This document shows positions 56,088 to 64,000 of a stretch of 64,000 nucleotides of DNA, piece after piece. The stretch is from Methanococcoides orientis. Lineage in GTDB: Archaea > Halobacteriota > Methanosarcinia > Methanosarcinales > Methanosarcinaceae. The position numbers were made by a program, and so were the translations under genes. Under the pieces are notes generated by a model that did no database searches, was not told the origin of the DNA, and saw only the letters and a list, made by a program, of their open reading frames with translations. Within the stretch, counting starts at the first letter, position 1. Each line of letters starts with the position of its first letter. Location: contig NZ_CP073710.1 of assembly GCF_021184045.1 (NCBI RefSeq), positions 186,001 to 250,000 on the forward strand. The letters are read 5' to 3'.

Positions 56088-56858
56088 TTATGGGTAAAGC
56101 TGACTCAAATCTGCAATGCCTGTGGCGTATAATAATATCACGAGTACCGGTTGATGGAACAAATAGATCATCAATGATCTCTCTCCCATGTAACAGAGAG
56201 TTTTTACAGGCAAAAGGTCTGAAATATTCGGCATCCTGGATATCGGGGATGTCCTGTTGTAGTCTGGATATAATGAATTTCCCAGAAAGATTCCAAGGAG
56301 CAAAATTCCGAACCACGGGAAAAGTGGGAAGTAATCATATGAATGAAACCCGTCCGATCGAAGTCCAAGCCAGAAAAGCCATGTACTTCCTATGGCAAAG
56401 GTCTGCATCCACGATCCGATGACAATAACGGGTATGGCAAGCATGAGGTTTGCTACCTTATATCTTAGGAATGGGTATGCAAGGATGATGGCAACTCCGA
56501 TGAAATGGAGTATGCCAAACACGATCACACCGTCCCTGAGGAAAATGTAGCTGCCAGCAGTTATGATCATTCCCCAGAGGAAAATCTTAACCCCCCTTTT
56601 TGTGTATTTCATGAGTCCGTTTTCTGGATCATGTATTCTCTTTTTTCTGGAATTACTAAGGGATAGTGAGATCCCGACGATTATTATGAACAGTATTGCA
56701 CTGAGCCTTCCGAAAATGAATCCTGCTCCTGATGCGAGGTTGATATCATAGGCGCCCATGTGGTTGATATCGTATAGTAGATGAAATCCAACCATCATTA
56801 TGATAGCTATGCCTCTTAGAAGGTCTATTTCCCAGAATCGTTCATGAAGTTCTGTCAT
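56088..56858 (-). CDS. DUF1624-like acyltransferase-type membrane protein
   Basis: A 256-residue membrane protein with about seven hydrophobic segments. The start WEIDLLRGIAIIMMVGFHLL is the DUF1624/heparan-glucosaminide acetyltransferase-like signature. The substrate is unknown. It ends two bases from the dinB stop, tail to tail. Confidence 0.83.
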   Translation of the reverse strand: MTELHERFWEIDLLRGIAIIMMVGFHLLYDINHMGAYDINLASGAGFIFGRLSAILFIIIVGISLSLSNSRKKRIHDPENGLMKYTKRGVKIFLWGMIITAGSYIFLRDGVIVFGILHFIGVAIILAYPFLRYKVANLMLAIPVIVIGSWMQTFAIGSTWLFWLGLRSDGFHSYDYFPLFPWFGILLLGIFLGNSLYPDYNRTSPISRMPNISDLLPVKTLCYMGERSLMIYLFHQPVLVILLYATGIADLSQLYP

Positions 56859-56948
56859 CCGTTCCCCGGCTTATCAGAATTAAGTTATAATATCTAAAAA
56901 ATGTATGTCAGAATAAATGCTAAAGTAAAAAAATATGGGTGCAAGTTA

Positions 56949-57374
56949 TCACTCAGGTTTCTTTCTTTTCTTGCGGAATGCAGATGAGAGATCAACTGCG
57001 TATGTTCCGTCCTGTTTTATTGCCATCACAATTTCGTCACGCTCAAGAAGTGAGTTAAGGTTCAGTTCATAGGATCCAGGTCCGAGTATCCTTACGGATT
57101 CCACTCTTTCTCCTTCTTCCTCAACTACCTCTCTTTCCTGGTGCTCAATGCCAATGATGTCATCTATTTCCTTGATGAACTGGTCTGCGGGATCGGTTAC
57201 TTCTGTCTCTTCTTTTTCAGGCAGCTCTTCAGCAACAGCATCTTCGATATCTGTTTCTGGTTCCATGTCCTTGACGTAGAGGAACTTGTTCCATCCACAG
57301 TTCGGACAGCCGCTTAGAATTACCTCGGCCCCGTCTTCAAATATTTTTTCGCATCGGGTACATTTGTGTGGCAT
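56949..57374 (-). CDS. Zinc-ribbon protein, OapC/DUF2072-like
   Basis: A 141-residue protein. Cys5, Cys8, Cys23 and Cys26 form a zinc ribbon; residues about 35-85 are acidic and the C-terminal part (GPGSYELNLNSLLERDEIVM) is a conserved module. I recall it as DUF2072/OapC-type. No function known in archaea. Confidence 0.75.
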   Translation of the reverse strand: MPHKCTRCEKIFEDGAEVILSGCPNCGWNKFLYVKDMEPETDIEDAVAEELPEKEETEVTDPADQFIKEIDDIIGIEHQEREVVEEEGERVESVRILGPGSYELNLNSLLERDEIVMAIKQDGTYAVDLSSAFRKKRKKPE

Positions 57375-57494
57375 CTATTCACCGATTCTCCTATTGGTTG
57401 TGATATATTTAAAGATTTATGGCACGAACTTGTTGGAAGATGGTCATATCTCTGGTAAATATTGCCAAAATCTAAATGCGGAAGCGTGATATGC

Positions 57495-57628
57495 GCAACC
57501 TTTATCTACCATCAAATCGTTGGGAGGGCTGCAAGCGTGAATACTCACTCTGAAGCGGGGTGGGGTAGCCAGGAGATCCCGACGGGCTCATAACCCGTAG
57601 ACCGATGGTTCGAATCCATCCCCCGCTA
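57495..57628 (+). repeat. Initiator tRNA unit, copy 1
   Basis: Bases 57495-57628 recur at 57760-57893, offset 265. The unit covers 59 bases upstream (GCAACCTTTATCTACC, then CGTGAATACTCACTCTGA) and the tRNA. Only about two positions differ in the upstream part. Confidence 0.9.
57554..57628 (+). tRNA. tRNA-iMet (CAT), copy 1
   Basis: Acceptor AGCGGGG/CCCCGCT (A1-U72), anticodon stem ACGGG/CCCGT around CTCATAA (anticodon CAT) with three GC pairs: features of an initiator. T-loop TTCGAAT. CCA not encoded. Confidence 0.95.
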
Positions 57629-57724
57629 TAAACTTTCTTTCTGAGATTGTTTTGCTAAGAGATAACTTATTTCTCTTCGAGTTTTTTGTATTGTCGCTTT
57701 ACTTCAATATCTTTGACATCCGGT

Positions 57725-57740
57725 CGTTCATCGTTGAACG
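57725..57740. repeat. Small hairpin between the initiator tRNA copies
   Basis: CGTTCA/TGAACG with a TCGT loop in the spacer after copy 1. Role unknown. Confidence 0.4.
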
Positions 57741-57759
57741 GTTCGTTGTTATTGCGTTG

Positions 57760-57893
57760 GCAACCTTTATCTACCATCAAATCGTTAGAAGGGCTGCAAG
57801 CGTGAATACTCACTCTGAAGCGGGGTGGGGTAGCCAGGAGATCCCGACGGGCTCATAACCCGTAGACCGATGGTTCGAATCCATCCCCCGCTA
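57760..57893 (+). repeat. Initiator tRNA unit, copy 2
   Basis: Second copy of the unit described at 57495, again with its own upstream TTTATC element. Confidence 0.9.
57819..57893 (+). tRNA. tRNA-iMet (CAT), copy 2
   Basis: Identical to the copy at 57554 over all 75 bases. Confidence 0.95.
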
Positions 57894-58054
57894 TATTCTT
57901 TCCTTTTGATATAAATCTGATAAGAGCTTTCTATGTGTTTTTCTTGTTCTTAGAGGCCTTTTTTCAAAAGGTTATTAAATAAAGATGGCATTTTTGTGTC
58001 AGGTCAATTTAATATTGCTACTTTCATATGAAAATTATACAGGATGATTCTTAA

Positions 58055-59374
58055 ATGGTAATGGACAAACTCGGCAGCTCCCTGCAGGATGCACTAAAAA
58101 AACTGGTTGGCGCCGGCCGTATAGATGAGAAAACGGTCAATGAGGTTGTAAAAGATATACAGAGGGCATTACTTCAGGCAGATGTCAATGTCAAGCTTGT
58201 TATGAAGATGTCCAGTCACATAAAGGAGCGTGCATTGAAGGAGGAAGTCCCTTCAGGCATGAATCCCCGTGAACATGTTATCAGGATCGTCTATCAGGAA
58301 CTTATCAATATTGTAGGCAAGAGTGCAGACATTCCTCTAAAGCCGCAGAAGATCATGATGATCGGTCTGCAGGGCAGTGGTAAGACAACTACTACCTCAA
58401 AGCTTTCACGCTATTTCCAGAGGAAAGGTTTGAAACCAGCTGTCGTTTGTGCTGACACCTTCCGTCCGGGAGCATTCCAGCAGCTAAGCACTCTCTGTAC
58501 TAAACTGAACGTGCCGTTCTACGGTGAAGAGGGCAATCCTGATGCAGTTGGCATTGTGGAAAGGGGTCTGAAAGAGCTCGAAAAGAACGATGTCCTTATT
58601 GTGGATACAGCTGGCAGACACTCGCTGGAAGCTGATCTTATCGATGAGATGGAGCAGATCCACAAGGTCGCACAGCCTGATTATAAATTGCTTGTACTTG
58701 ACGGTGCTATTGGTCAGCAGGCAAGTGAACAGGCAAAGGCATTCAATGATTCGGTTGGCATTTCCGGTGTTGTTATCTCCAAACTGGATGGTACTGCCAA
58801 GGGTGGTGGCGCACTATCTGCTGTTTCTGAAACGAATTCATCCATTGCATTTATTGGGGTGGGTGAGACTCCGGATGATCTTGAGAAATTCGAGCCGGAC
58901 AGGTTCATCTCCAGGCTTCTGGGAATGGGCGACATTAAATCACTTATTGAAAAAGCAGAGGAGACATTTTCTGAAGAAGACATTGACATGGAAGCCATGA
59001 TGAAGGGTCGTTTCACTCTCAAGGATATGTACTCTCAGCTTGAAGCCATGAACAAGATGGGTCCAATGAAGCAGATCATGCAGATGCTGCCTATGGGTGG
59101 TATGGGTATGAAACTTTCAGACGATGCATACAAGGTCACCGAGGATAAAATGGGACGTTATCGTATCCTGATGGATTCCATGACTGAGGAAGAATTGCTT
59201 AACCCAAGGCTTATCGGCAGTTCCAGGATCAAAAGGATCTCAATGGGTTCAGGAAGCAATCCTGAGGATGTGCGTGAACTTTTGAAGTATCATAAGATGA
59301 TGCAAAACGCAATGAAAGGACTTCGTGGCGGCAAGTTCAATATGCAGAAAATGATGAAAAAGTTCGGTATGTGA
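58055..59374 (+). CDS. srp54: Signal recognition particle GTPase SRP54
   Basis: A 439-residue GTPase delivering ribosome-nascent chains to the membrane. NG domain with GLQGSGKTT (104-112) and DTAGRH; the M domain is methionine-rich ([32 protein letters not shown]). Starts ATG 58055 or 58061. It is close to the initiator tRNA genes. Confidence 0.96.
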   Translation: MVMDKLGSSLQDALKKLVGAGRIDEKTVNEVVKDIQRALLQADVNVKLVMKMSSHIKERALKEEVPSGMNPREHVIRIVYQELINIVGKSADIPLKPQKIMMIGLQGSGKTTTTSKLSRYFQRKGLKPAVVCADTFRPGAFQQLSTLCTKLNVPFYGEEGNPDAVGIVERGLKELEKNDVLIVDTAGRHSLEADLIDEMEQIHKVAQPDYKLLVLDGAIGQQASEQAKAFNDSVGISGVVISKLDGTAKGGGALSAVSETNSSIAFIGVGETPDDLEKFEPDRFISRLLGMGDIKSLIEKAEETFSEEDIDMEAMMKGRFTLKDMYSQLEAMNKMGPMKQIMQMLPMGGMGMKLSDDAYKVTEDKMGRYRILMDSMTEEELLNPRLIGSSRIKRISMGSGSNPEDVRELLKYHKMMQNAMKGLRGGKFNMQKMMKKFGM

Positions 59375-59429
59375 ATAGACATGGAGGTTTATCCTCTCTC
59401 TATCCTTTTTTATATTACAAAATAAGGTC

Positions 59430-59453
59430 ACTGGCAGACCACGATCTGCCAGT
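59430..59453. terminator. Bidirectional terminator after srp54
   Basis: ACTGGCAGA/TCTGCCAGT over 9 bp with a six-base loop, followed by ATTTTTC on the plus side. It lies between converging transcripts. Confidence 0.65.
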
Positions 59454-59479
59454 ATTTTTCATTATCTCTTTTTTAGTTA

Positions 59480-59737
59480 TTAAGGCTGGGATTTACTCAG
59501 TTCTGATTTAGCCATCATGTTGGAACCGAATACGTATACTATAATAATGAAGCCAAGCCACATGAAATGTTTTCCGATTTCAGCTCCTCCAGCATATATG
59601 CCAGCTTGGTCCGCATATTTGAGCAAAAGACCAGTACCAAGAATCAGCATGTCGATTTTAGCGATCTTCCTGTTTCGTCTTGTGATCTCCAGATATTCCT
59701 GCCTTGCGACATTATACTCTTTTTTCTCTGCTTTCAA
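59480..59737 (-). CDS. Small membrane protein, unknown
   Basis: An 85-residue protein with a charged N-terminus (about 1-27) and two hydrophobic segments (about 28-40 and 57-75). No family recognised. It starts TTG 59737 with AAGGGATC ahead, 14 bases after sua5, so it is probably in the sua5 operon. Confidence 0.6.
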   Translation of the reverse strand: MKAEKKEYNVARQEYLEITRRNRKIAKIDMLILGTGLLLKYADQAGIYAGGAEIGKHFMWLGFIIIVYVFGSNMMAKSELSKSQP

Positions 59738-59751
59738 TTGATCCCTTCCGT

Positions 59752-60810
59752 TTATGCATTGATTATCCTGTCAGCTGCTTTCCTCAATCGATTAAAGACC
59801 GCTGCTCCAATACCTTCCTTATTCAGTGTCCCATCGACTATGATGAGATCAATATTTGTACTATCAAGATGTCGCAGACCCATAAATATACTACGGGCAG
59901 CCTGTGATGGTGTATTCCTTTTCCCGAGGGAGTATATTTCATCGGCATTAACGACTTTTGCAGTTTCCTCGGTAACAAAAAGACCTACTCTTTCTCCTTC
60001 CCGATGGCAGTCCAACACAATCTCGGTCATTGCTTTGTGGACATCTTTAATGTTGCCTTCGATAAGAATTACCTTCGTCTTTGGTGAGTAGTGAGTATAT
60101 TTCATGCCTGGTGAGCGTGCGACCTCACTCTCTTCAAGTGTTCTGTCTGCATATCCGATCCGTACATCACCAACACATTTCCTGATGTCTTCTGCGGTGA
60201 TATGTCCAGGGCGCAATATGGTAGGTATGTCGCCTGTCATATCAACAACAGTGGATTCAAGTCCTATGTCTGTAGGGCCACCATCCAGAATGGCATCGAT
60301 CTTACCATCCAGGTCGTTAAAAACATGCTCAGCAGTTGTGGGGCTTGGACTTCCGGATGTATTGGCGCTGGGCGCAGCTAATGTTTTATCTGATCTTTGG
60401 ATAAGCTCAAGGGCTACGGGGTTGTCTGGCACCCTCAGGCCTACGGTGTTAAGCCCGCCGGTGGTTACATCGGGAACAACGTCCTTTGCCTTTAGAATGA
60501 GGGTAAGGGGCCCTGGCCAGAATTGTTCCATAAGTTTGAAAGCGTTTGCAGGTATCTCTTCTGCAAGTTCAGAACACTGGTCTATATTTGCTATATGAAC
60601 TATGAGGGGATTGTCGGCAGGCCTGCCTTTTGCCTTGAATATCTTATGTACTGCATCGGCGTTCAGTGCATCGGCACCGAGGCCATACACGGTCTCGGTC
60701 GGAAAGGCAACTGTTCCTCCTTCCCTGATTATGCCGGCAGCTTGTTTAAGTCCTGCTTCAAAGTCTTTATCATCACTTTTAAAGACCAATGTCCTGCTTT
60801 TCATGTTCAT
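59752..60810 (-). CDS. sua5: Threonylcarbamoyl-AMP synthase (Sua5/YrdC)
   Basis: A 352-residue enzyme activating threonine with bicarbonate and ATP for t6A at tRNA position 37. GTVAFPTETVYGLGADALN and APSANTSGSPSPTTAEHV are the YrdC motifs; the C-terminal about 130 residues are the Sua5 domain (SPGMKYTHYSPKTKVILIEG). It starts 13 bases after mrpG, so it is the downstream part of the mrp operon. ATG 60804 is a second possible start. Confidence 0.94.
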   Translation of the reverse strand: MNMKSRTLVFKSDDKDFEAGLKQAAGIIREGGTVAFPTETVYGLGADALNADAVHKIFKAKGRPADNPLIVHIANIDQCSELAEEIPANAFKLMEQFWPGPLTLILKAKDVVPDVTTGGLNTVGLRVPDNPVALELIQRSDKTLAAPSANTSGSPSPTTAEHVFNDLDGKIDAILDGGPTDIGLESTVVDMTGDIPTILRPGHITAEDIRKCVGDVRIGYADRTLEESEVARSPGMKYTHYSPKTKVILIEGNIKDVHKAMTEIVLDCHREGERVGLFVTEETAKVVNADEIYSLGKRNTPSQAARSIFMGLRHLDSTNIDLIIVDGTLNKEGIGAAVFNRLRKAADRIINA

Positions 60811-60823
60811 CTTGCGGGATACT

Positions 60824-61201
60824 TTATTCAGACTTTGCTTTTAATTTGCCTATGGGGCAAGATTCTTTTTGGCAGTCTTTGCCATACTCGTCGATGACTG
60901 ATCCCTTGCATAGGCCAACGCCATGCCTGTGAGCTGCTCTTCCGATCATATGGGCTGCAATAGGTGCGGTCAGGAACAGGAACAGTCCAACTGTTATGGC
61001 CTTTACTCCTATAGGGCTGAACCCTACCTTTGCAAGGATGCTCATCATCACTCCGAAGGTGCCCAGGGTGCCGATCTTTGTGGTTGCATGGAGTCTGTTA
61101 TAGACATCCGGCAGGCGCAGTAGTCCGACCATGCCCAGGAACACGAAGAATACTCCGATCAGGAGCAGTATGGTACTTGCTACGTCCAGTGCAATATCCA
61201 T
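60824..61201 (-). CDS. mrpG: Mrp antiporter subunit G
   Basis: A 125-residue membrane subunit with three hydrophobic segments (about 6-27, 40-60, 67-90). The family pattern FLGMVGLLRLPDVYNRLHAT is clear. The C-terminal about 35 residues add a tail with three cysteines (CKGS, CQKESC), which I do not recall in MrpG. Confidence 0.92.
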   Translation of the reverse strand: MDIALDVASTILLLIGVFFVFLGMVGLLRLPDVYNRLHATTKIGTLGTFGVMMSILAKVGFSPIGVKAITVGLFLFLTAPIAAHMIGRAAHRHGVGLCKGSVIDEYGKDCQKESCPIGKLKAKSE

Positions 61202-61206
61202 TGTTG

Positions 61207-61473
61207 TCAGAATACCGCCCCCTCATCAAGGTATTTTGATATTGTAACGGTGCCGACAAATGATATTATCGCAAGTACAAGGGCAACATCCATGAAGAAT
61301 ACTGATCCCTGCACGTATGAGTAGATACCAAGTATTGCAACAATGACCGTTGTCATGGCATCCACGGCTATCACACGATCGGGTATTGTAGGTCCTTTAA
61401 TGACCCTGTATATGCATGGTATGATTGCGATGACCATGAATGTCAGTGATATGTCAAGTAGTAATGAGTTCAT
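61207..61473 (-). CDS. mrpF: Mrp antiporter subunit F
   Basis: An 88-residue subunit with three hydrophobic segments. YRVIKGPTIPDRVIAVDAMT is the family motif. It overlaps mrpE by four bases (ATGA). Confidence 0.92.
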   Translation of the reverse strand: MNSLLLDISLTFMVIAIIPCIYRVIKGPTIPDRVIAVDAMTTVIVAILGIYSYVQGSVFFMDVALVLAIISFVGTVTISKYLDEGAVF

Positions 61474-61964
61474 TCGAATGCCTCCAGTACATATTTTTCA
61501 AGATCATCCCTGATGGACTCACGCAATCCTTCTGGATCGGATGCATCGATGGCATGCACATAAAGCACTTTCCTGTCATCTGACACATCGATTGTAAGTG
61601 TTCCAGGGGTCAAGGTGATCGTATTGGCAATAGCAGTTATGCCTATATCGGTCTCTGTGCGTATTGGAACTGCAACAATTCCCGGTTTTATGTCCAGCTT
61701 AGGACTGAGGACGATCTTTGCGACTATGATGTTCGCTTTTATGATCTCGATCAGAAGGACTGCCAGGAACTTCAGCTGTTTTGGTATCTTCATTATTGTA
61801 TTGGCGTATGACTTTTTCCTTGTGAAATCGTACAGTTCCCGGAATGGGTATATCACTATAGGTCCGAGTATCAGTCCCACCAGGAAGTTTGTAGCACTTA
61901 TTGTACCGTGTACAAAGCACCATACAAGTCCAAGAGCTACTGAGTATATGAAATATCGTTTCAT
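61470..61964 (-). CDS. mrpE: Mrp antiporter subunit E
   Basis: A 164-residue subunit: two hydrophobic segments and a cytosolic part with ITAIANTITLTPGTLTIDVS, the MrpE signature. It overlaps mrpD by four bases. Confidence 0.93.
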   Translation of the reverse strand: MKRYFIYSVALGLVWCFVHGTISATNFLVGLILGPIVIYPFRELYDFTRKKSYANTIMKIPKQLKFLAVLLIEIIKANIIVAKIVLSPKLDIKPGIVAVPIRTETDIGITAIANTITLTPGTLTIDVSDDRKVLYVHAIDASDPEGLRESIRDDLEKYVLEAFE

Positions 61965-63502
61965 CTTACCACCCTCGTCATCACTGCATCAATATAGGGT
62001 TGTGGATCGATCAGTTGTTCCGCTATTGCCTGTGACAGGGCTATCAGCGGTTCAGCATAGATTCCAAAGACGAATGCCAGTGCTGCAAGTGTTATTATGG
62101 GTATTACTATCATGTAGGAAGGTTTGTGTGAGGAGTATTCTCCGTATTTTTCGACGTCCCTTATTTCTCCCCAGAACATCAGGAGCCATGCCCTGAACAT
62201 GTAGAACAGGGTGAAGACTGCAAAGAAAAGGGCTATGGCAATGGGTATGTAATACTCTGCAAGAAGTCCTGCGTCAAAGAGCACGAACTTTGCAATGAAA
62301 CCACCCATTGGTGGTAATCCTGCAATGGACATGGCACCTATCAGGAAAGCCACGCTCATTACCGGGCTTGTCTTCATCATTCCTCCCATTTTGGTCATGT
62401 CCCTTGTTCCTGCATGGTGGATGATCCCTCCTGAGGTCAGGAACAACATGGACTTTGCAATCGCATGGTTCACCAGGAACACAAGAGCTGCTGCGAGTGC
62501 ATAGACAGTTCCGAAACCAATTCCCAGGAATACATATCCTATCTGGCTAACACTGGAATATGCTAACAGTCTCTTGACATCCTTTTGTCCGACCGCGGAT
62601 ACTGCTCCGATGATGATCGTTGCGAGAGCCAGGAATATTATGATGGGTTGGAATATGTATGTTGCATCCCTGAATATCAGGAAGAAAACCCTGAGCATGC
62701 CGTAAGCACCGACCTTTATCATCACTCCGCTAAGCATTGCGCTGATGGGTGATGGTGCAGTGGGGTGCACATCCGGAAGCCAGTAGTGCATCGGGAATAT
62801 TGCTGCTTTGTTCCCGAATACAACGATGAAGAGCAATGCAATAGCGAATATGTGCCATGGTAGGGTTCCGGCAGCGCTCATTGCGCTGATCTTGACAGAG
62901 AGGTCTGCCATGTTGAGAGTTCCTACGGTGGCGTAAAGGGAAGCTACTGCTATAAGCATTACAATGGAGCCTATCATGTTCAGTACAAGGTACTTGAATG
63001 TGGCTTCCATCTTGTCGGAACTTTTTGTGACTCCTCCTTTCTCGTTTGCGACTACGAGTGCGCAGGAGGACAACAGGAGTATCTCAAAGAATACGAACAT
63101 ATTGAATATGTCTCCTGTCAGGAAAGTTCCGTTAAGTCCTGCTACAAGCAGGTTGAAGAGTGAATGGTAACTGGAGCTTAATGACTTGCCTTCTATGTAG
63201 TCCAGTGAGTAGAGGAGTGCGAGGAAGGATACAAGTGAGCTTAGTACTACCATTCCTGAACTTAGCAGGTCGGCTACAAGTATGATGCCGTATTTGCCCC
63301 ATTCTCCTACTTCATATACCTGGATTCCTCCGTTCCAGACCTGCCAGAGGAGCACGAAGCTCAATGCCATCATAATGAATGATACTGTAATGTTCACTCC
63401 TTTCTGCAACCCTGCGTTGGAGCGCAAAAAGAGCATGATGGCAGCCATGAGTATTGGCACGGCTATCAGTAGTATTGGTAGGTGTGATATTTCTGCGATC
63501 AT
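61961..63502 (-). CDS. mrpD: Mrp antiporter subunit D
   Basis: A 513-residue subunit homologous to complex I antiporter-like subunits. About 14 hydrophobic segments; MHYWLPDVHPTAPSPISAML and KRLLAYSSVSQIGYVFLGIG are conserved. ATG 63502 follows AGGAGG by eight bases; GTG 63508 is too close to it. Confidence 0.95.
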   Translation of the reverse strand: MIAEISHLPILLIAVPILMAAIMLFLRSNAGLQKGVNITVSFIMMALSFVLLWQVWNGGIQVYEVGEWGKYGIILVADLLSSGMVVLSSLVSFLALLYSLDYIEGKSLSSSYHSLFNLLVAGLNGTFLTGDIFNMFVFFEILLLSSCALVVANEKGGVTKSSDKMEATFKYLVLNMIGSIVMLIAVASLYATVGTLNMADLSVKISAMSAAGTLPWHIFAIALLFIVVFGNKAAIFPMHYWLPDVHPTAPSPISAMLSGVMIKVGAYGMLRVFFLIFRDATYIFQPIIIFLALATIIIGAVSAVGQKDVKRLLAYSSVSQIGYVFLGIGFGTVYALAAALVFLVNHAIAKSMLFLTSGGIIHHAGTRDMTKMGGMMKTSPVMSVAFLIGAMSIAGLPPMGGFIAKFVLFDAGLLAEYYIPIAIALFFAVFTLFYMFRAWLLMFWGEIRDVEKYGEYSSHKPSYMIVIPIITLAALAFVFGIYAEPLIALSQAIAEQLIDPQPYIDAVMTRVVR

Positions 63503-63921
63503 CCCCACAGCCTCCTGAGCTCGCGTATGTCAGTAGTCCCATATTCTTCATATATCCTGTAAGCAAGGATCAGTATGAATGCTGTTGTTGCGAGACTGAT
63601 CACAATTGCAGTTAGTACAAGTGCCTGAACAAGCGGGTCAACGAAGTCCACATGCGTTGAGGCAGAGACTACAGGTGCCAGCACACCATCTGCAAGATTA
63701 TCGTTGAATATTATGCCGGATGCTTCTCCTTCGTGCCCGGAGCCTGTGATGATGGGTACTTTTGTGCCATCAAATATTCCTGTAGAGACGATAAGCAGGT
63801 TCACCGCATGGGATAAAACTGACAGTCCGATTATGACCTTTATGATGTCCCTTCTTAGCATAAGGAATGTGCCTATGCCGAAGAGTAGTGAGATCGTAAT
63901 TGTAAGTAATGTATTATTCAT
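63499..63921 (-). CDS. mrpC: Mrp antiporter subunit C
   Basis: A 140-residue NuoK-like subunit with three hydrophobic segments. LRRDIIKVIIGLSVLSHAVN is the motif; DPLVQALVLTAIVISLATTA is the NuoK pattern. ATG 63921 has GGTGAT four bases ahead and overlaps the mrpB end; GTG 63930 and ATG 63927 are less likely. Confidence 0.93.
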   Translation of the reverse strand: MNNTLLTITISLLFGIGTFLMLRRDIIKVIIGLSVLSHAVNLLIVSTGIFDGTKVPIITGSGHEGEASGIIFNDNLADGVLAPVVSASTHVDFVDPLVQALVLTAIVISLATTAFILILAYRIYEEYGTTDIRELRRLWG

Positions 63922-64000
63922 TGTCATCACCTACGTTCTTGAAGATGAATAGTAGTGATCCTATCACTACGAAATAAACGCCGATATCAAAGAGTCCGGC
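63914..64000 (-). CDS. mrpB: Mrp antiporter subunit B, C-terminal end only
   Basis: The minus strand from the right edge reads AGLFDIGVYFVVIGSLLFIF then KNVGDDNE and TAA at 63914-63916. It is the end of MrpB-type proteins (DIGVYFVVIG) and directly before mrpC. The rest, and probably mrpA, lie right of the window. Confidence 0.85.
   Translation of the reverse strand, partial: AGLFDIGVYFVVIGSLLFIFKNVGDDNE

Noticed and set aside
57554-57563. Match between the tRNA-iMet 5' end and the complement of the 13-bp box at 27925
   Set aside because: Only about nine bases match and the context differs; it is taken as chance.
57652-57858. A 68-codon ORF across the second initiator tRNA
   Set aside because: It runs into the tRNA gene and its repeated upstream region, with no binding site and hydrophobic, T-rich-derived content.

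Overview
The window is archaeal and fits a methylotrophic methanogen of the Methanosarcinaceae, most like Methanococcoides or a close relative. The evidence is the euryarchaeal S10/spc/alpha ribosomal gene order with rnp1 inside, an RNA polymerase subunit D carrying two [4Fe-4S] motifs, the chromosomal protein MC1, MptA (tetrahydromethanopterin synthesis), a methylamine-methyltransferase (MtmB) relative, a multihaem cytochrome c, an Mrp antiporter, TATA/BRE promoters and GGTGAT-type ribosome binding sites. The genus is inferred; no database search was possible. No CRISPR array, insertion sequence or prophage was seen.

Region 1 (1-12872, + strand) is the tail of the ribosomal super-operon: rps19 (3' end), rpl22, rps3, rpl29, rnp1, rps17, rpl14, rpl24, rps4e, rpl5, rps14, rps8, rpl6, rpl32e, rpl19e, rpl18, rps5, rpl30 and rpl15. 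A hairpin follows, then secY, adk, the DUF106/EMC3-like gene, cmk and the TruB/Cbf5 pseudouridine synthase. Region 2 (12900-20010) holds tRNA-Ser, an eight-motif multihaem cytochrome with one CxxCK site, a DJ-1-like protein, an M1 peptidase, a HAD hydrolase, a small membrane protein and an EamA transporter. Region 3 (20200-22560) is the alpha-type operon rps13-rps4-rps11-rpoD behind a structured leader.

Region 4 (22590-28145) is the most unusual. Three identical tRNA-Leu(GAG) genes lie in a 171-bp tandem repeat whose spacers fold into a closed two-hairpin element. Next is a minus-strand operon of an MtmB homologue with Met at the pyrrolysine position, an Orc1/Cdc6-type AAA+ protein and a hydantoinase/oxoprolinase-type ATPase. 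Its promoter carries four alternating TTCCATG/CATGGAA half-sites. A divergent 26-codon ORF has a good ribosome binding site, a structured 3' end and a 13-bp promoter box that recurs in front of the recQ gene 18 kb away.

Region 5 (28200-46150) contains UppS, a DUF2551-like protein, a radical-SAM protein, a small ferredoxin, a type IV pilus-like ATPase and membrane protein, a nucleotide-sugar dehydrogenase, a PAP2 phosphatase, tRNA-Arg, an ArgA-like acetyltransferase, a nucleotidyltransferase, MptA, MC1, ArgB, RaSEA with GuaAB, and a TMEM165/GDT1 transporter. Region 6 (46250-57380) contains RecQ, an archaeal prepilin peptidase, a 3-hexulose-6-phosphate synthase/RraA fusion, PyrB-PyrI, DapA-DapB with eS17, DNA polymerase IV and a zinc-ribbon protein. 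Region 7 (57490-64000) has two near-identical initiator tRNA genes, SRP54, and a minus-strand operon mrpB(partial)-C-D-E-F-G, sua5 and a small membrane protein that runs off the right edge.
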